Below are positions 1 through 10,429 of a stretch of 64,000 nucleotides of DNA, one piece after another (position 1 is the first letter of the stretch; each line of letters starts with the position of its first letter). Source of the stretch: Clitoria ternatea (lineage: Eukaryota; Streptophyta; Magnoliopsida; Fabales; Fabaceae); assembly GCA_037962975.1 (NCBI GenBank), contig CM075675.1, positions 105,375,218-105,439,217 on the forward strand, written 5' to 3'. Both the position numbers and the translations under genes were made by a program. The notes beneath the pieces were generated by a model. That model was not told the origin of the DNA, did no database searches, and worked only from the letters and a program-made list of their open reading frames with translations.

Positions 1-223
1 ATTCTATTCAAGCAGATATTGATGACGTTAGGAAGATCCATAACCCGTACGACTTTAGTTTCACATGAGTTTTGCCGACCGCTACTTCTCAAACTGAAAA
101 TGTTTTCCAATAAATTAATGAAGAAGTAGCGGTTCACAAAACATTAGCAGTAACTGACTTCTTTTTCTCTCTCTTTGCTCTTGCAGGAAGCTGTTTGGAA
201 TTTAGCGGGTACCTTTGAGCAAT

Positions 224-2149
224 ATGGAAATTAACATGAGATCTGACAGTTGTGACACAAATGTGACCGAGTTGAGGAAAGTATTGCACCTTAAGGCCAA
301 GAAGATTGACATGGGTAGTCTGCAAACAATGGGGAGAAAATTAAGCCTGACACAGAAAATGGCTTTTACAAGAAAGTATGGAAGGATTCTGAAGTTGTTA
401 GAAGTGGAAGTGCAAACTGAGGCGATCACTGCCTTAGCACAATTCTATGACCCACCTCTCAGATGTTTCACGTTTAGAGACTTTCAGTTGGCCCCATCTA
501 TTGAAGAATTTGAACAAATCTTGGGGATGCCTTTGGAAGGACAGATACCTTATCGTCATCTTGACCATCATGCAACTATCGCTTCCATCGCCCGTGTTCT
601 GAAGATCCGTCCCGACACCTTAAGGGATGCACAGCTAAATAGAAATCAGATCCCCGGATTTACTCGGGAATTTCTCGAGAAACATATGCAGGTCATGGCA
701 GAAAAGGAAGATTGGGAAGCCTTTATGGATGCTCTAGCTATTACCATCTATGGTGTTGTGTTGTTCCCCAACATTGATAATTATGTGGATTATGATGCTA
801 TCGCCATATTCCTAGCTCGCAAGCACAGGCTTGAGAATCCTGTCACGGCTGTGTTAGCAAATGCGTACTGCACCATGGATTTCTGTCACACACAAGGTGG
901 AAAAAGGGTCGTTTGTTGTCTACCTGTTTTGTATGTATGGCTCACATCACACGTTTTCCACCAAGTTTGTAGGGCCGAATGTCCGGTTTCTGATCTGAAG
1001 CTATGTCAGTTGACAGTGAAAAGTGGGCGCGAGTGGGCCAATCACCTCATAGGGCTCACAGCAGAGAAAGTTAGGTGGTATCCCCAATGGTTGGAAGTTG
1101 AATCAATTGTTCATCACTGTGGAAATTACCCAAATGTTCCCCTTATTGGAACGCAAGGATGTATCAACTATAATCCCGTCATAGCCAAGCGTCAGCTAGC
1201 TTATCCTTTGCTTGGACCACCTGATGAAGAGTCTCTCATTCCTTTCGTCTCATATTACTCGAAAGGAAGTTGTGTCCTTGTCATTCGGGATATAGCGAAT
1301 GCATGGAAGAAAGTCCACCGAAAGGGAAGAGAGCTGGGGGCCCGAAGCCATGATGTCAGAGGAGAATATTATGAGTGGATCTTGAATAGGGTCTCTATTA
1401 TAAAATTACCCTTCAGGACTCGTCTCCAGGAAAATCCTCCTGCTCCATCACCTGTTGCGGAGAATGAAGCAACCAAGGCGCTAAAAACCATAATAGAAGA
1501 GTTAGCTGCCAGGAACAAGGAGCTAGAGGAAGACTTATTGAGATGTCAGCAAGAATATACCCTTCAGAAAAGAGAGAACCTGGAGAACAAGCAAGCTGTT
1601 GAAGAGATCAGGAAGAAACGAAAGATTGATGAGAGCTACATGATAAAACAAGACCAATGTCTTCAAGCGGCCAATTCTCAACTAAAAATGAAGAACAAGC
1701 AAAGTGATACCATCCTGGCTGAGAAACGTCTTCTGAAAGATATGCTGGCGCAATCAAAAGAAAATGAGCAGAATATCATGGTACAAAAAGAGCTCCTACA
1801 GACACAAGTCCACAAATTGGAACAACAGCTCAATGAAATGAAAAAGGCTTGCGAACAAGAGATAAGTGGGGAACGACAACGCGCCGTAAACATTGAGCAA
1901 GATTGTCAAGAGACCATACGCCTCTTAGAAGCTGAACAAAACGAAACCATTCACTTATGGATGGATCGTTTTGCTAAGTTGGCGTACCTGGCCAACGGGG
2001 CTCTAGAAGATCTCCCATTTTTGCTCAAACAAGCGGAAGGAATTGCTAACCCGGTCAACACTCCTAGGGAAATTGCCACGTTCTTAGACTACTGCAGAGG
2101 ACGAATTTGTAAAATGAGGGAAATGATTGCCCGAGCTAGGGATGGCTGA
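224..2149 (+). CDS. Ogre ORF1 protein (DUF7745-like, C-terminal coiled coil)
   Basis: A 641-residue protein encoded upstream of gag, as in Ogre elements; its function is unknown. The first ATG in frame is at 224 and matches the start of the homologous ORF1 at 40,165 on the minus strand (both begin MEINM). A globular part of about 420 residues contains the signatures FYDPPLRCFTF and FQLAPSIEEFE, typical of the plant DUF7745-type family (named from memory). The last 200 residues are rich in E, K, Q and R with heptad-like spacing and are probably a coiled coil. A pyrimidine-rich stretch ending in CAG at 184-186 lies just before the start and is conserved in the second element, suggesting a 5' UTR intron. 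The frame is intact. Gene placement is certain; the family name is less so. Confidence 0.8.
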   Translation: MEINMRSDSCDTNVTELRKVLHLKAKKIDMGSLQTMGRKLSLTQKMAFTRKYGRILKLLEVEVQTEAITALAQFYDPPLRCFTFRDFQLAPSIEEFEQILGMPLEGQIPYRHLDHHATIASIARVLKIRPDTLRDAQLNRNQIPGFTREFLEKHMQVMAEKEDWEAFMDALAITIYGVVLFPNIDNYVDYDAIAIFLARKHRLENPVTAVLANAYCTMDFCHTQGGKRVVCCLPVLYVWLTSHVFHQVCRAECPVSDLKLCQLTVKSGREWANHLIGLTAEKVRWYPQWLEVESIVHHCGNYPNVPLIGTQGCINYNPVIAKRQLAYPLLGPPDEESLIPFVSYYSKGSCVLVIRDIANAWKKVHRKGRELGARSHDVRGEYYEWILNRVSIIKLPFRTRLQENPPAPSPVAENEATKALKTIIEELAARNKELEEDLLRCQQEYTLQKRENLENKQAVEEIRKKRKIDESYMIKQDQCLQAANSQLKMKNKQSDTILAEKRLLKDMLAQSKENEQNIMVQKELLQTQVHKLEQQLNEMKKACEQEISGERQRAVNIEQDCQETIRLLEAEQNETIHLWMDRFAKLAYLANGALEDLPFLLKQAEGIANPVNTPREIATFLDYCRGRICKMREMIARARDG

Positions 2150-2454
2150 TTTATTTTCCGCTTTGTAACTTGGCACTTTATGGCAATAATGTACTCTTTT
2201 CGAAATAATGGATTCCTTTGTCTTCACAACTATCTCATGATAATTTCCATTCAATGCTTTACTTAGTACTTTTGAACGTGACGTTCTGAGGAACAGTCGA
2301 AGGATCCGTCAAGTTCCAACATCGCTTCCCGCGTAACCTCGTTCCACTTAATTTTTTCTCTAATTTGCTTATCTTTTCTAAATTTTCTTTTGTGTTTCTT
2401 TCTAAAGACATTACGGGTAAACATTCTTACGGGACCAGGCTCAGGAAGAAACTC

Positions 2455-5400
2455 ATGGCTGACATAGAACAAGAAAATGAGAATTTGAAGGCTGAGCTCG
2501 CCCAGGTCAAGGAGCAGATGGCCGAGATGGCCAAGCTCCTGGAAAGGAGAGTCACAGAAGGGGGATCTTCTGCAGGGGTTGAAGACGCCCGGCAACAACC
2601 ACCCACCTCCCATCACGGTCAAGATCCGGCTACAGGATCTGACCCCAGGACCACCGCACCTCCTCTCCTTGTTCGCATAAGAAGGCCAAATCCTGCAAAC
2701 ACCCAACAACACACCTTTGTGGATGAGGAAGGAAATGTTATTCCCTTTCCTCCGTATGGTTTGCCACACGGATATTTTCCACCACTCCAGGAAGAACCTT
2801 GCCACCAAGACCCAGTTCCCATCACTGCCCAGCCTAACACTAATCAATCAAACAACCCGCTTACCCAAGCACAAGCCACCCTGGTGCCACCTACTCATAC
2901 ACAAGCCGCCCAAGCACAGCCTGCTCATACCATTCGTATACCCCAAACCACTGCCAAACCAGATACCTTCATACCAAACCCTGACATGTTTCATTCCTAC
3001 CAGCAACACGGGAAGGTTAGTCAACATACTGCTGCCAGTCCAAATGCTGTGGCTACTACCCAAGAAGAGAGGTTGGAATTCTTGGAAAGGCGTTTAAGGG
3101 AGATGGAAGGAACAAGTAGATTTGGGACAGGCACTGCTGCTGAACTTTGTCTAATCCCTGATGTCGTCATACCTCCTAAATTCAAGACGCCTGATTTTGA
3201 CAAATACAGAGGGTTGACATGCCCGAAGAATCATCTAACCATGTACTGCCGTAAGATGGCTTCGTATGCGTCAAATGACCCTCTGCTGATTCATTGTTTT
3301 CAGGACAGCCTGGTTGGGGCTCCCCTGACATGGTACAATCATCTAGAGCGCTCTCGTATACGCTGCTGGAAAGACCTAGCAGACTCGTTCATGCAACAAT
3401 ACAAATATAACCTGGACATGGCCCCGGATAGGGGACAATTGCAGAACATGACTAAGAAGGATAACGAGACGTTCAAGGAATACGCCCAAAGGTGGCGCGA
3501 AGTAGCGGCACAGGTTGACCCACCTCTATCTGAAAAGGAGGTGATCACTATGTTCATAGATACACTTCAAACTCCTTTCTATGAGAAGATGATTGGAAGT
3601 GTCTCGTCCCATTTCTCTGATATTGTCACTATTGGAGAAAGGATAGAAAATGGACTAAGGACCGGCAGGATAGTCCGAAGTCCATCTGGGATGGGAGCTG
3701 CAAGGAGACCCACACTCGGCGAAAACAGGAGAAGAGAAGGGGAGACCAACTTTGTCTCTCACAACCAGAGAAGGAACCTGGCAGGGCCACCTACCCCAGT
3801 TAGCCTTTCGCCAGTATATCCCGGCGTGTCGCACCCGTATGTGGCAGCTATTCCAAACCATAATCCACCACAATTCAGACCAACCGTTGTACGGCCACCT
3901 GCGCCACCACAGATACCACACCAAGCACCACAAGCCAACCCACCGCCAAATATCCAAAGAAGGAACAATGACCGTGCTCCACCCCAATTCGATCCCATCC
4001 CAATATCCTATACCGAACTCTTGCCTCACCTCATTGAAAAAACTCTAGTAGTACCCTGTCCCTTGAGGCCATTACAGCCACCTTATCCTAGGGGGTATGA
4101 CCCTAATGCCCGGTGCGATTATCATGCGGGTGCACCAGGCCATTCTACTGAAAATTGTCTGGCTTTGAAATATAAAGTAAGGGACCTGATTCAGGCAGAT
4201 TGGATAAGCTTCCGAGAAGGAAGTCCAAATGTGGCAACAAACCCTCTGCCTAATCATGAAGGACCCGGGGTCAATGCTATCGGGGAAGATGCGGAGTATA
4301 CGTCCAATGTTGAGGACATTCAGATGCCTCTAAAAGGAATTCACTCCCTTATGTTTGAGGTAGGGTTAGTAAAGGACAAGTGGGATGAAGACTTCGATGA
4401 TGCCCAATCGACAAAGCAGCAAGAGTTTCGAAAAACTCTCCAAAGGTTTATGGACAGTTACACTATACGAGTCTGCAAGCGCCATGGCAATGAGGTAAAT
4501 ATGATACAGGGACAGACTGGACTTCGGGCCCCAAAACCCCTGGTCATATTTTATAGTAAAAATGCGCCGCTAACGCAGACCCCTGCCAAAACTACTATTA
4601 CGGCACGACCACCTGCTCCATTCCCGTATGACAACTCCCACGCCGTGCCTTGGAAGTATAACACGGACATAGTTGTTTCCAACCCCGTAATAGTTGATCC
4701 GGCGCCTGCTTTGTTGGTTACCAACATCGCCGGTGTAGGCGGAATGACCCGAAGTGGGAGAGTGTATGCGCCTTCGGAGCCAAAGCAAGACAAGACGGCC
4801 GTAGAAGGCAAAACCGGGAAGGTTGGGATCGCTGGCGAAGCAAAGAAGGTTGTGCCAGAAGAAGAGACTGGGGAGTTCTTAAAATTTATCCGCCACAGTG
4901 ATTACCAGGTATTGGATCAGTTGAACTATACCCCCGCCAAGATCTCCTTATTATCTCTGCTGACAAGTTCTGAATCACATCGGAACGCGCTGATGAAGGT
5001 GCTAAGTGAAGCGCACGTGAAACATGACTTGCCTGTTGATAAGTTCCAAGGTATTGTTGGGCATATAGTGGCCAGTAACTATCTGACTTTCACGGATGAC
5101 GAGGTGCCGGTGGAAGGGAAAAGACACAACAAAGCGCTCCACATCTCTGTGAAGTGTCAAGACCATATTATGGCAAAAGTGCTCGTCGATAATGGATCAT
5201 CCTTGAATGTGATGCCCAAGTCTACATTAGCTAAACTACCCGTAAATGGGGCATGCATGAGACCGAGCTCCATGATAGTAAGAGCTTTTGATGGGACCCG
5301 ACGGGAAGTCATAGGCGAAATTGAGCTACCCATACAAGTTGGACCCCATATCTTTCAAGTTCTCTTCCAAGTAATGGATATCATGCCCGCCTATAGTTGC

Positions 5401-6036
5401 TTGTTAGGGAGGCCATGGATCCATTCAGCGGGGGTAGTTCCTTCCACTTTACACCAGAAACTAAAGTTCATCGTTGATAACAGACTGGTAATCGTTTCTG
5501 GAGAGGAGGATCTTCTGGTCAGTAAGCCAGTTACTACCCCCTATGTAGAGGCAGCCGAGGAAGCCCTCGAGACATCTTTCCAGGCTTTGGAGATAGCCAA
5601 CACCACAAGTATGCCTTTCCCAAAGGTACCGCTAGCAGTAGCGAAGACCATGCTACGAGGAGGATATAAGCCGGGAAAAGGACTCGGAAGAGAACTGGAA
5701 GGAAGAATTCAACCTGTCTGTCTCCCTGAGAACAAAAATAGGTACGGCCTGGGATACCAACCTACCACTGAAGACCAAAAAGGGGAAGAAAAAGAGAGGA
5801 GAGGGAAGAGGATTACTCGTCATATCGGGCATGCACTCAACACTGCGAAAATCCCCATCTGTGACCTCTACCAGAGCTTCAAGAGCGCCGGAATAATGTT
5901 TCCAGATCAAGTGGCCGTGATCCAGAGTAATCTTGATGAAGGCCCCGGATTTGTGTATGCTGGCTCACCTGGTCAGGAACTGAACAACTGGGAGGTCATA
6001 GAATTCCCCACGATTTGTACCATTTTATCAAAGTAA
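2455..6036 (+). CDS. gag-pro: Ogre gag-protease polyprotein
   Basis: Capsid-nucleocapsid-protease precursor, 1,193 residues from the first ATG in frame. An N-terminal coiled coil (about residues 1-40) is followed by a Pro/Gln-rich linker and a retrotransposon gag domain (around 3,170-3,660; TWYNHLER, FKEYAQRWRE). A zinc knuckle at about 4,110-4,160 has the unusual spacing CX2HX5HX4C. An aspartic protease follows, with motif LVDNGSSLNVMP at about 5,185-5,225 (DNG rather than D-S/T-G). A G-patch-like Gly-rich segment (about 5,650-5,715, GGYKPGKGLGRELEG) lies near the end. The TAA at 6,034-6,036 overlaps a GTAATC splice donor, so removing the 191-bp intron continues the frame into RT. Codons upstream of the ATG, from about 2,408, are conserved as protein in the second element, so translation or splicing may begin earlier. 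Confidence 0.88.
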   Translation: MADIEQENENLKAELAQVKEQMAEMAKLLERRVTEGGSSAGVEDARQQPPTSHHGQDPATGSDPRTTAPPLLVRIRRPNPANTQQHTFVDEEGNVIPFPPYGLPHGYFPPLQEEPCHQDPVPITAQPNTNQSNNPLTQAQATLVPPTHTQAAQAQPAHTIRIPQTTAKPDTFIPNPDMFHSYQQHGKVSQHTAASPNAVATTQEERLEFLERRLREMEGTSRFGTGTAAELCLIPDVVIPPKFKTPDFDKYRGLTCPKNHLTMYCRKMASYASNDPLLIHCFQDSLVGAPLTWYNHLERSRIRCWKDLADSFMQQYKYNLDMAPDRGQLQNMTKKDNETFKEYAQRWREVAAQVDPPLSEKEVITMFIDTLQTPFYEKMIGSVSSHFSDIVTIGERIENGLRTGRIVRSPSGMGAARRPTLGENRRREGETNFVSHNQRRNLAGPPTPVSLSPVYPGVSHPYVAAIPNHNPPQFRPTVVRPPAPPQIPHQAPQANPPPNIQRRNNDRAPPQFDPIPISYTELLPHLIEKTLVVPCPLRPLQPPYPRGYDPNARCDYHAGAPGHSTENCLALKYKVRDLIQADWISFREGSPNVATNPLPNHEGPGVNAIGEDAEYTSNVEDIQMPLKGIHSLMFEVGLVKDKWDEDFDDAQSTKQQEFRKTLQRFMDSYTIRVCKRHGNEVNMIQGQTGLRAPKPLVIFYSKNAPLTQTPAKTTITARPPAPFPYDNSHAVPWKYNTDIVVSNPVIVDPAPALLVTNIAGVGGMTRSGRVYAPSEPKQDKTAVEGKTGKVGIAGEAKKVVPEEETGEFLKFIRHSDYQVLDQLNYTPAKISLLSLLTSSESHRNALMKVLSEAHVKHDLPVDKFQGIVGHIVASNYLTFTDDEVPVEGKRHNKALHISVKCQDHIMAKVLVDNGSSLNVMPKSTLAKLPVNGACMRPSSMIVRAFDGTRREVIGEIELPIQVGPHIFQVLFQVMDIMPAYSCLLGRPWIHSAGVVPSTLHQKLKFIVDNRLVIVSGEEDLLVSKPVTTPYVEAAEEALETSFQALEIANTTSMPFPKVPLAVAKTMLRGGYKPGKGLGRELEGRIQPVCLPENKNRYGLGYQPTTEDQKGEEKERRGKRITRHIGHALNTAKIPICDLYQSFKSAGIMFPDQVAVIQSNLDEGPGFVYAGSPGQELNNWEVIEFPTICTILSK

Positions 6037-6223
6037 TCATGTTTTCTGTTCGATCCTGTAGCTATGCTTCGGGATCTCCTTTTGTAACAATAAAAACTTG
6101 TTCGTTTGTTTAATAATAAATGCCGTCAGTTTCCAAATAGCTTGATCTGTTTAGTAACCTATTACTTAAACCTTTCTCTTGCTTGTTTTCCTTTTCATTT
6201 GCTATGATACACTGAAAATGCAG
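6033..6223 (+). other. Ogre intron between protease and RT (191 bp)
   Basis: The donor GTAATC begins at 6,033 inside the last codons of gag-pro. The acceptor ATGCAG ends at 6,223 after a T-rich stretch. Removing 6,033-6,223 joins the gag-pro frame to the RT frame with no stop: the split codon takes two bases from 6,031-6,032 and one from 6,224, and the 42 codons from 6,225 to 6,350 are open. Ogre elements are known to have an intron here that decides between gag-pro and gag-pro-pol products. The minus-strand relative keeps the same acceptor (GCAG then ATCCGAAA at 35,611). No transcript was examined. Confidence 0.8.
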
Positions 6224-8039
6224 ATCCGAAAGCGATTCATCTGAGAATAGTGAGGATTCGGTCTTATTTCACGATTTTGACTGTCTAACTGATTGCGCCA
6301 ATGAGGAATATGATGAAGACTACGATCCCTCGCCTGAGTTAACCCGGTTATTGGAACAAGAGGATAAGGAAATTCTGCCCTACTTAGAGATAGCCGAGGT
6401 TATCGATTTGGGAATTGGAGGAGTTAAAAAGGAAGTCAAAATTGGTACCTCGTTAAGTAAAGAACAGAGGCAGGAACTGATTGGGTTGTTGAGAGAGTTC
6501 AGCGATGTTTTCGCCTGGTCTTACCAAGATATGCCAGGACTGGACAATAGCATTGTCGAACATAGGCTACCATTAAAACCTGAATGTCCGCCAATAAAGC
6601 AGAAGCTGCGACGTATGAAACCTGAGATGCTTTTGAAAATCAAGGAAGAAGTCAAGAAGCAATTTGATGCCGGGTTCTTAGCCGTGGCAAAATACCCACA
6701 GTGGGTAGCAAATATCGTCCCGGTCCCGAAAAAGGATGGCAAAGTACGAATGTGTGTGGACTATCGCGATTTGAACAGGGCTAGCCCCAAGGATGATTTC
6801 CCCCTGCCTCAGATTGATGTTCTGGTCGACAATACCGCACAACATACGATCTTTTCATTCATGGACGGTTTCTCCGGATACAATCAAATTAAGATGGCGC
6901 CCGAGGATATGGAAAAAACCACATTTGTCACCTTGTGGGGAACTTTCTGTTATAAGGTGATGTCTTTTGGGCTAAAGAATGCCGGAGCAACTTACCAAAG
7001 GGCCATGGTAACCCTTTTCCATGACATGATGCACAAGGAGGTAGAGGTTTACGTCGATGATATTATTGCCAAGTCTAAAACAGATGAAGGGCATATGGAA
7101 GACCTAAGGAAACTCTTCGAAAGGTTGAGAAAATTCAAGCTTAGGCTGAACCCAGCCAAGTGCACTTTCGGCGCAAGATCCGGGAAATTACTGGGATTCA
7201 TAGTAAGCAAGAGGGGTATAGAGGTTGACCCCGACAAAGTTAAAGCCATTCTTGAAATGTCTCCTCCCCGAACAGAAAAGGAAGTTAGAGGTTTCTTAGG
7301 GAGATTAAATTACATCGCTCGCTTCATCTCACAGTTGACGGCAACATGCGAGCCAATTTTCAAGCTGCTCCGTAAGAACCAACCAGTTCAATGGAATGAG
7401 GATTGTCAAAAGGCTTTTGAAAAGATAAAGCAGTACTTACAGAACCCGCCAGTTTTGATCCCACCTATCCCGGGAAGACCACTCATTTTATACCTTACAG
7501 TGTTAGATGAATCCATGGGTTGTGTGTTGGGGCAACATGATGAGACTGGGAAGAAAGAGCATGCCATTTATTATCTAAGCAAGAAGTTCACTGACTGCGA
7601 GATGAGGTATTCTGCTCTGGAAAGGACCTGTTGTGCGTTAGCATGGGCAGCCCGACGTTTGAGACAATACATGATAAACCACACTACTTGGCTAGTTTCC
7701 AAAATGGACCCTGTCAAATATATCTTTGAAAAACCTGCCTTAACCGGGAGGATTGCTCGATGGCAGGTCCTGCTAACTGAGTACGATATAGTCTATGTCA
7801 CTCAGAAGGCTATAAAAGGAAGTGTTCTGGCTGACTACCTAGCTCATCAACCCATAAGAGATTATCAGCCCATGCAGTTTGACTTCCCGGACGAAGATAT
7901 CATGGCCCTGATTGATGAAGAAGGAACCCAAAAGGATAAATGGACCCTAAGGTTTGATGGTGCTTCTAACGCATTAGGACACGGAATCGGAGCAATCCTC
8001 ATTTCACCTGACAGAGAACTTATCCCCGTTTGTGCTTGA
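6224..8039 (+). CDS. pol: Ogre pol, first part: reverse transcriptase and RNase H
   Basis: RT fingers and palm lie at about 6,690-7,300, with VPVPKKDGKVRMCVDYRDLN and the catalytic YVDD at 7,050-7,061. A connection and gypsy RNase H domain follow (about 7,380-7,830, ending near LADYLAHQP). An archaeal-type second RNase H, found in the Tat lineage, starts at about 7,939 (LRFDGASN). The frame opens at the intron acceptor rather than at an ATG, as expected for a spliced fusion to gag-pro. It stops at TGA 8,037-8,039 inside the second RNase H, and the same frame continues open beyond. The residue at this point is commonly Arg in related elements, so TGA is the product expected of C-to-T change in CGA (inference). 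This copy probably cannot make integrase from a normal message. Confidence 0.85.
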
Positions 8040-9668
8040 TTATGTTTTGATTGCACCAATAACATCGCTGAGTACGAGGCGTGTTCTCTGGGAATCCAAG
8101 CAGCGTTAGATGCCAAAGTGAAGAAATTGGAAGTATACGGGGATTCTGCCTTGGTCATTCACCAACTAAAAGGAGAGTGGGAGACTAGAGACAGCAAATT
8201 AATTCCCTATCAAACTCGCATCAAGGAGTTGATTAAGGAATTTGATGATGTTTCTTTTCACCATGTTCCCCGAGAGGACAACCAAATGGCTGATGCTTTG
8301 GCTACCCTAGCATCTATGTTCAAGGTGAGCAATGATTACGACATGCCTCTCATTGAAATAGTGCGGCACCACGAACCCGCATATTGCCAGATGATTGAAA
8401 GGGAGTCAGATGGGAAGCCTTGGTATTACGATATCAAGAGGTATGTCCGAAATCAAGAATATCCCGAAGGTGCTACAGAGAATGATAAGAGAACCCTGCG
8501 ACGGCTCGCCATGGGTTTCTTCTTAAACGGTGATGTGCTTTATAAGAGAAACTACGACTCTATCCTTCTTCGTTGCATCGACACCGACGAGGCAAGTAAA
8601 ATCATGAGAGATGTCCACGAGGGATGTTTTGGAACTCACACCAACGGGCACGCCATGTCGAGAAAGATCTTGAGGGCTGGTTACTACTGGATGACCATGG
8701 AGTCAGACTGTTTTGCCTATGTTCGTAAGTGTCACAAATGTCAGATATACGCGGACCATATTCACGCTTCACCGTCTTCCCTAAATGTCTTGTCAGCTCC
8801 CTGGCCCTTTTCAATGTGGGGTATGGACGTCATTGGACCCATCGAGCCAAAAGCCTCTAACGGTCATCGTTTCATTTTAGTCGCTATCGACTATTTCACG
8901 AAATGGGTAGAAGCTGCTTCGTACGCCAATGTGACAAGGAATGTTGTGGTTAAATTTGTCAAGCGTGAACTGATATGCCGGTACGGTCTGCCGAGTCAGA
9001 TCATCACTGATAATGGCATGAATTTGAATAACAAAATGATGAAGGAACTTTGTGAAGACTTCAAAATCCACCATCATAATTCCTCCCCGTATCGCCCTAA
9101 AATGAATGGGGCAGTCGAGGCAGCCAATAAAAACATCAAGAAGATTGTACAGAAAATGGTTGTGACCTACAGAGATTGGAGTGAAATGCTCCCCTTTGCT
9201 TTACATGGGTATCGTACCTCGGTCCGAACTTCAACTGGGGCAACTCCATTCTCCCTGGTTTATGGTATGGAGGCGGTCCTGCCTTTCGAAGTAGAGATCC
9301 CTTCTCTTCGAGTGATAATGGAGGCAGAATTAAAGGAAGCTGAGTGGGTCCAAGCTCGACATGACCAGTTAAATCTGATTGATGGAAAGAGATTAACCGC
9401 CCTTTGTCATGGTCAGCTGTATCAGAAGCGCATGAAACGAGCGTTTGAAAAGAAGGTACGACCTCGACAATTCCAAGAAGGAGACCTAGTCCTCAAGAAG
9501 ATCTTGCCAATCCAAAAGGACATCCGAGGGAAATGGACACCTAATTACGAAGGACCGTACGTCGTGAAGAAGGCTTTCTCTGGAGGAGCTCTGATCCTCA
9601 CCAACATGGATGGAGAGGATCTACCAATGCCTGTGAACGCCGACGCGGTGAAGAAATATTTTGCCTAA
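8040..9668 (+). pseudogene. Ogre pol, second part: end of second RNase H and integrase, cut off by upstream TGA
   Basis: This continues the pol frame after the stop at 8,037-8,039. The rest of the archaeal-type RNase H runs to about 8,330 (NNIAEYEA with catalytic Glu; YGDSALV with Asp; ADALATLAS). Integrase follows. Its zinc-binding HHCC module is at about 8,630-8,755 (HTNGH ... CHKCQ). The DDE catalytic core has Asp in GMDVIGP (about 8,820), Asp in ITDNG (about 9,005) and Glu in GAVEAANK (about 9,110). A C-terminal DNA-binding region ends in GPYVVKKAFSGGALIL. All catalytic residues look intact and the frame is open from 8,040 to TAA 9,666-9,668. The stop upstream is therefore the only visible lesion. 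Confidence 0.85.
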
Positions 9669-10330
9669 AAAAAAAGAAGAAAAAAGGTGCTCGCTAGGCT
9701 GAAAACCCATGGGGCAGCCTAGGCAAAAATTAGAGCTGCTTGATGAGTCGAAAACCCGGAAGGGCGGCTCAGGTAGAATAAAAGCCACAAGTTCAGGCGT
9801 AAGGACGTGAACTCTTCAGAGGAGGAAAACTGGTCAGGCACGCGCATCTTTGTCAAAATCATTTCCCAGAAGTAAAATCAGAGGATGGTCTCGAAGTCGT
9901 GAGGAAAGATCCGGATTCTTATCACTCGCGGGGAGTCGCTGGAGGGTTCAAAAGGCCTTCTTTCTCTCCCACCTTTTAATTGTTTATACATATGTTTTTG
10001 TTACCTTTACCTTCATTACCAATGTACATACTTATATTCAATAATAAAATAAGCTTTCCCTTTCCTTCCCCTGAGTCTGCGGCTGAATCTTATAAACGAA
10101 CAAGTTTTTCTTAAGAGGAAATTTTTGAAATGAAAAGTGATGAAATGAAAAGTCGTGGTGAAGCAAAATGTATCCTGGCGTCAGACCTGGCCCGTGAGAA
10201 AGCATAACCAATTCTGTTAATTATGTTCCTGGAAGATAGAAATTGTCTCTATCTCATCCATGAGTTATCCTGAAAGCCTATCTTTCGAGAGAGGTCGCTC
10301 GAAATGTCGATTCTTTTGATTACTCTTGCT
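9669..10330 (+). other. Post-pol region with two conserved stem-loops
   Basis: Non-coding. Just after the integrase stop are two similar stem-loops at about 9,689-9,770, each of the form GCTGAAAACCC then GGGCAGCC. The first is AGGCTGAAAACCCATGGGGC (9,697-9,716) followed by AGCCT. The same pair, with AGGCAAAA and TTAGAGC between, occurs on the minus strand at 34,650-34,556 in the pol-less relative. Nothing else is recognised up to 10,330, apart from AT-rich stretches around 10,000-10,050. Confidence 0.5.
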
Positions 10331-10429
10331 TCTAACCATCTGTTTTGAAGGGTGATGGAACTACGTCACACAGAAATGAAGAACCTGACACCAAGGATCC
10401 GGACCAGGAGTTTTCCCTAAGAGAAATTA

